Positions 7,065 to 7,937 of a stretch of 7,937 bases of DNA are shown here, piece by piece. A program made the position numbers and the translations under genes. The stretch spans positions 1-7,937 of the forward strand of contig JAIPBY010000117.1 in NCBI GenBank assembly GCA_021738605.1, read 5' to 3'. The DNA is from Chitinophagaceae bacterium. GTDB lineage: Bacteria; Bacteroidota; Bacteroidia; Chitinophagales; Chitinophagaceae. The notes under the pieces were generated by a model. It was not told where the DNA came from and ran no database searches. It saw nothing but the letters and a program-made list of their open reading frames with translations. Position 1 is the stretch's first letter. Every line of letters starts with the position of its first letter.

Positions 7065-7102
7065 CCATTTGAATGATATTGCAGCAATACAAGTAGAAAC
7101 CG

Positions 7103-7937
7103 ATGAAAATACTGATTACTGCAGACTGGCACCTGGGAAAGAAACTGCATATGGAGGACTTCAGCCAGGACATGGCCCTTTTCCTGGACTGGCTGCTCAA
7201 GTACATCGGGGAAAATGAAATTGATCACCTACTGGTGGCGGGGGACATCTTTGACCAGAACAATCCATCCAATGAGGCCACAAAACAATACTATGATTTT
7301 CTTGTGCAGCTGCCTGCGAAGGGTTGTAAGGCGATTGTCACCTCCGGCAACCACGATTCCCCCTCATACCTTGATACGCCTTCATCCCTTTTGCATTCGC
7401 TTGGGACAACGGTGGTGGGCCGGTTTCCAGGGATGGATCAGGTGGAAAAAATTCTGATCCCAATTGCCAACCGTTCAGGCAAGACCGAAGCCATTGTTGC
7501 CGCCATACCCTTCCTACAGGACCGTTTCATCCGCCAGGTGGGCGAAAGCGAGGGCATCAAGGAAATCGACATCAAAATCAAGGAGGGCATGCGCAAGGTT
7601 TTCAAAGGCATCGGCGATGAAATGAAAAAACGCTTCCCTGACCAATTGCATATCGGCATGGCGCACCTCCACGCCCAAGGCACAAAAGCCAGCGAAGCGG
7701 AAAGGGAGATCCAGATCGGCAACGAATTGGGTATTCCGTCCGATGCACTGGACCAGTTCAATTACCTGGGATTGGGGCATATCCATACCGGGCAACCTGT
7801 GCTCGAAGGGAAGATCCATTATGCCAGCAGCCCGATTTCACTGGGCTTTTCAGAAAACGTTTACAAGCACAAGATCATCCAACTGGATATAGATGGAAAC
7901 AGTTTCAAACAGACTTTCATCCCCGTACCAAGGTTCA
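7103..7937 (+). CDS. sbcD: Exonuclease subunit SbcD, N-terminal 278 residues (3' end off window)
   Basis: The frame opens at ATG 7103 and has no stop before the right edge, giving 278 full codons plus one base. It is a calcineurin-like metallophosphoesterase of the SbcD/Mre11 family, with all five phosphoesterase motifs: DWH (Asp8, His10), GDIFD (Asp48), GNHD (Asn83, His84, Asp85), MAHLH (His188) and GHIH (His226, His228). The N-terminal MKILITADWHLG and VAGDIFD blocks closely follow known SbcD proteins. SbcD pairs with the SMC-like ATPase SbcC in the cytoplasm, using Mn2+ to cut hairpins and trim double-strand ends. Full SbcD is about 380-420 residues, so roughly the last 100-140, including the capping region, lie beyond the window, and sbcC would be expected next. 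No Shine-Dalgarno is evident. By eye the gene is richer in G+C than the left part of the window. Confidence 0.95.
   Translation, partial: MKILITADWHLGKKLHMEDFSQDMALFLDWLLKYIGENEIDHLLVAGDIFDQNNPSNEATKQYYDFLVQLPAKGCKAIVTSGNHDSPSYLDTPSSLLHSLGTTVVGRFPGMDQVEKILIPIANRSGKTEAIVAAIPFLQDRFIRQVGESEGIKEIDIKIKEGMRKVFKGIGDEMKKRFPDQLHIGMAHLHAQGTKASEAEREIQIGNELGIPSDALDQFNYLGLGHIHTGQPVLEGKIHYASSPISLGFSENVYKHKIIQLDIDGNSFKQTFIPVPRF

Overview
The window looks like chromosomal DNA from a member of the Bacteroidota. The evidence is the gene content (two DUF4143-type AAA ATPases, a DUF4172-Fic protein and an SbcD protein, all read in a Bacteroidota style), the lack of clear Shine-Dalgarno sequences before the starts, and a promoter candidate of the TTTG / TAnnTTTG type ahead of the largest gene. 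Genus cannot be fixed from the sequence. By eye, the first 600 bases are more A+T rich than the quinoprotein and sbcD genes.

Layout, left to right. (1) Bases 3-509, plus strand: the C-terminal part of an AAA/DUF4143 ATPase that runs off the left edge. (2) Bases 604-1542, minus strand: a Tat-exported ThuA-like protein. (3) Bases 1674-3842, plus strand, divergent from ThuA: a lipoprotein PQQ-dependent dehydrogenase with a c-type cytochrome domain inserted in the propeller. (4) Bases 3908-4006: three tandem 33-bp units, each holding a 29-bp imperfect palindrome, directly before a class II Fic protein with a C-terminal winged-helix-like region (4018-5121, TTG start). (5) Bases 5227-5757, plus strand: a secreted CAP/PR-1-like protein. 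(6) Bases 5770-6945, minus strand: a complete AAA/DUF4143 ATPase, convergent with the CAP gene. (7) Bases 7103-7937, plus strand: the first 278 codons of an SbcD nuclease subunit that runs off the right edge.

How the genes may work together. The ThuA/quinoprotein pair shares a 131-bp divergent intergenic region and both products carry export signals. A joint role in oxidising a sugar or other polyol outside the cytoplasm is reasonable but is inference. The Fic gene with its palindrome array looks like a self-contained, possibly autoregulated unit. The CAP protein, the two ATPases and SbcD show no clear link to each other. No gap exceeds 300 bases. No tRNA, rRNA, CRISPR array, insertion sequence or integrase was seen. 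The most notable unexplained element is the palindrome array before the Fic gene. I do not see a convincing new multi-gene system.
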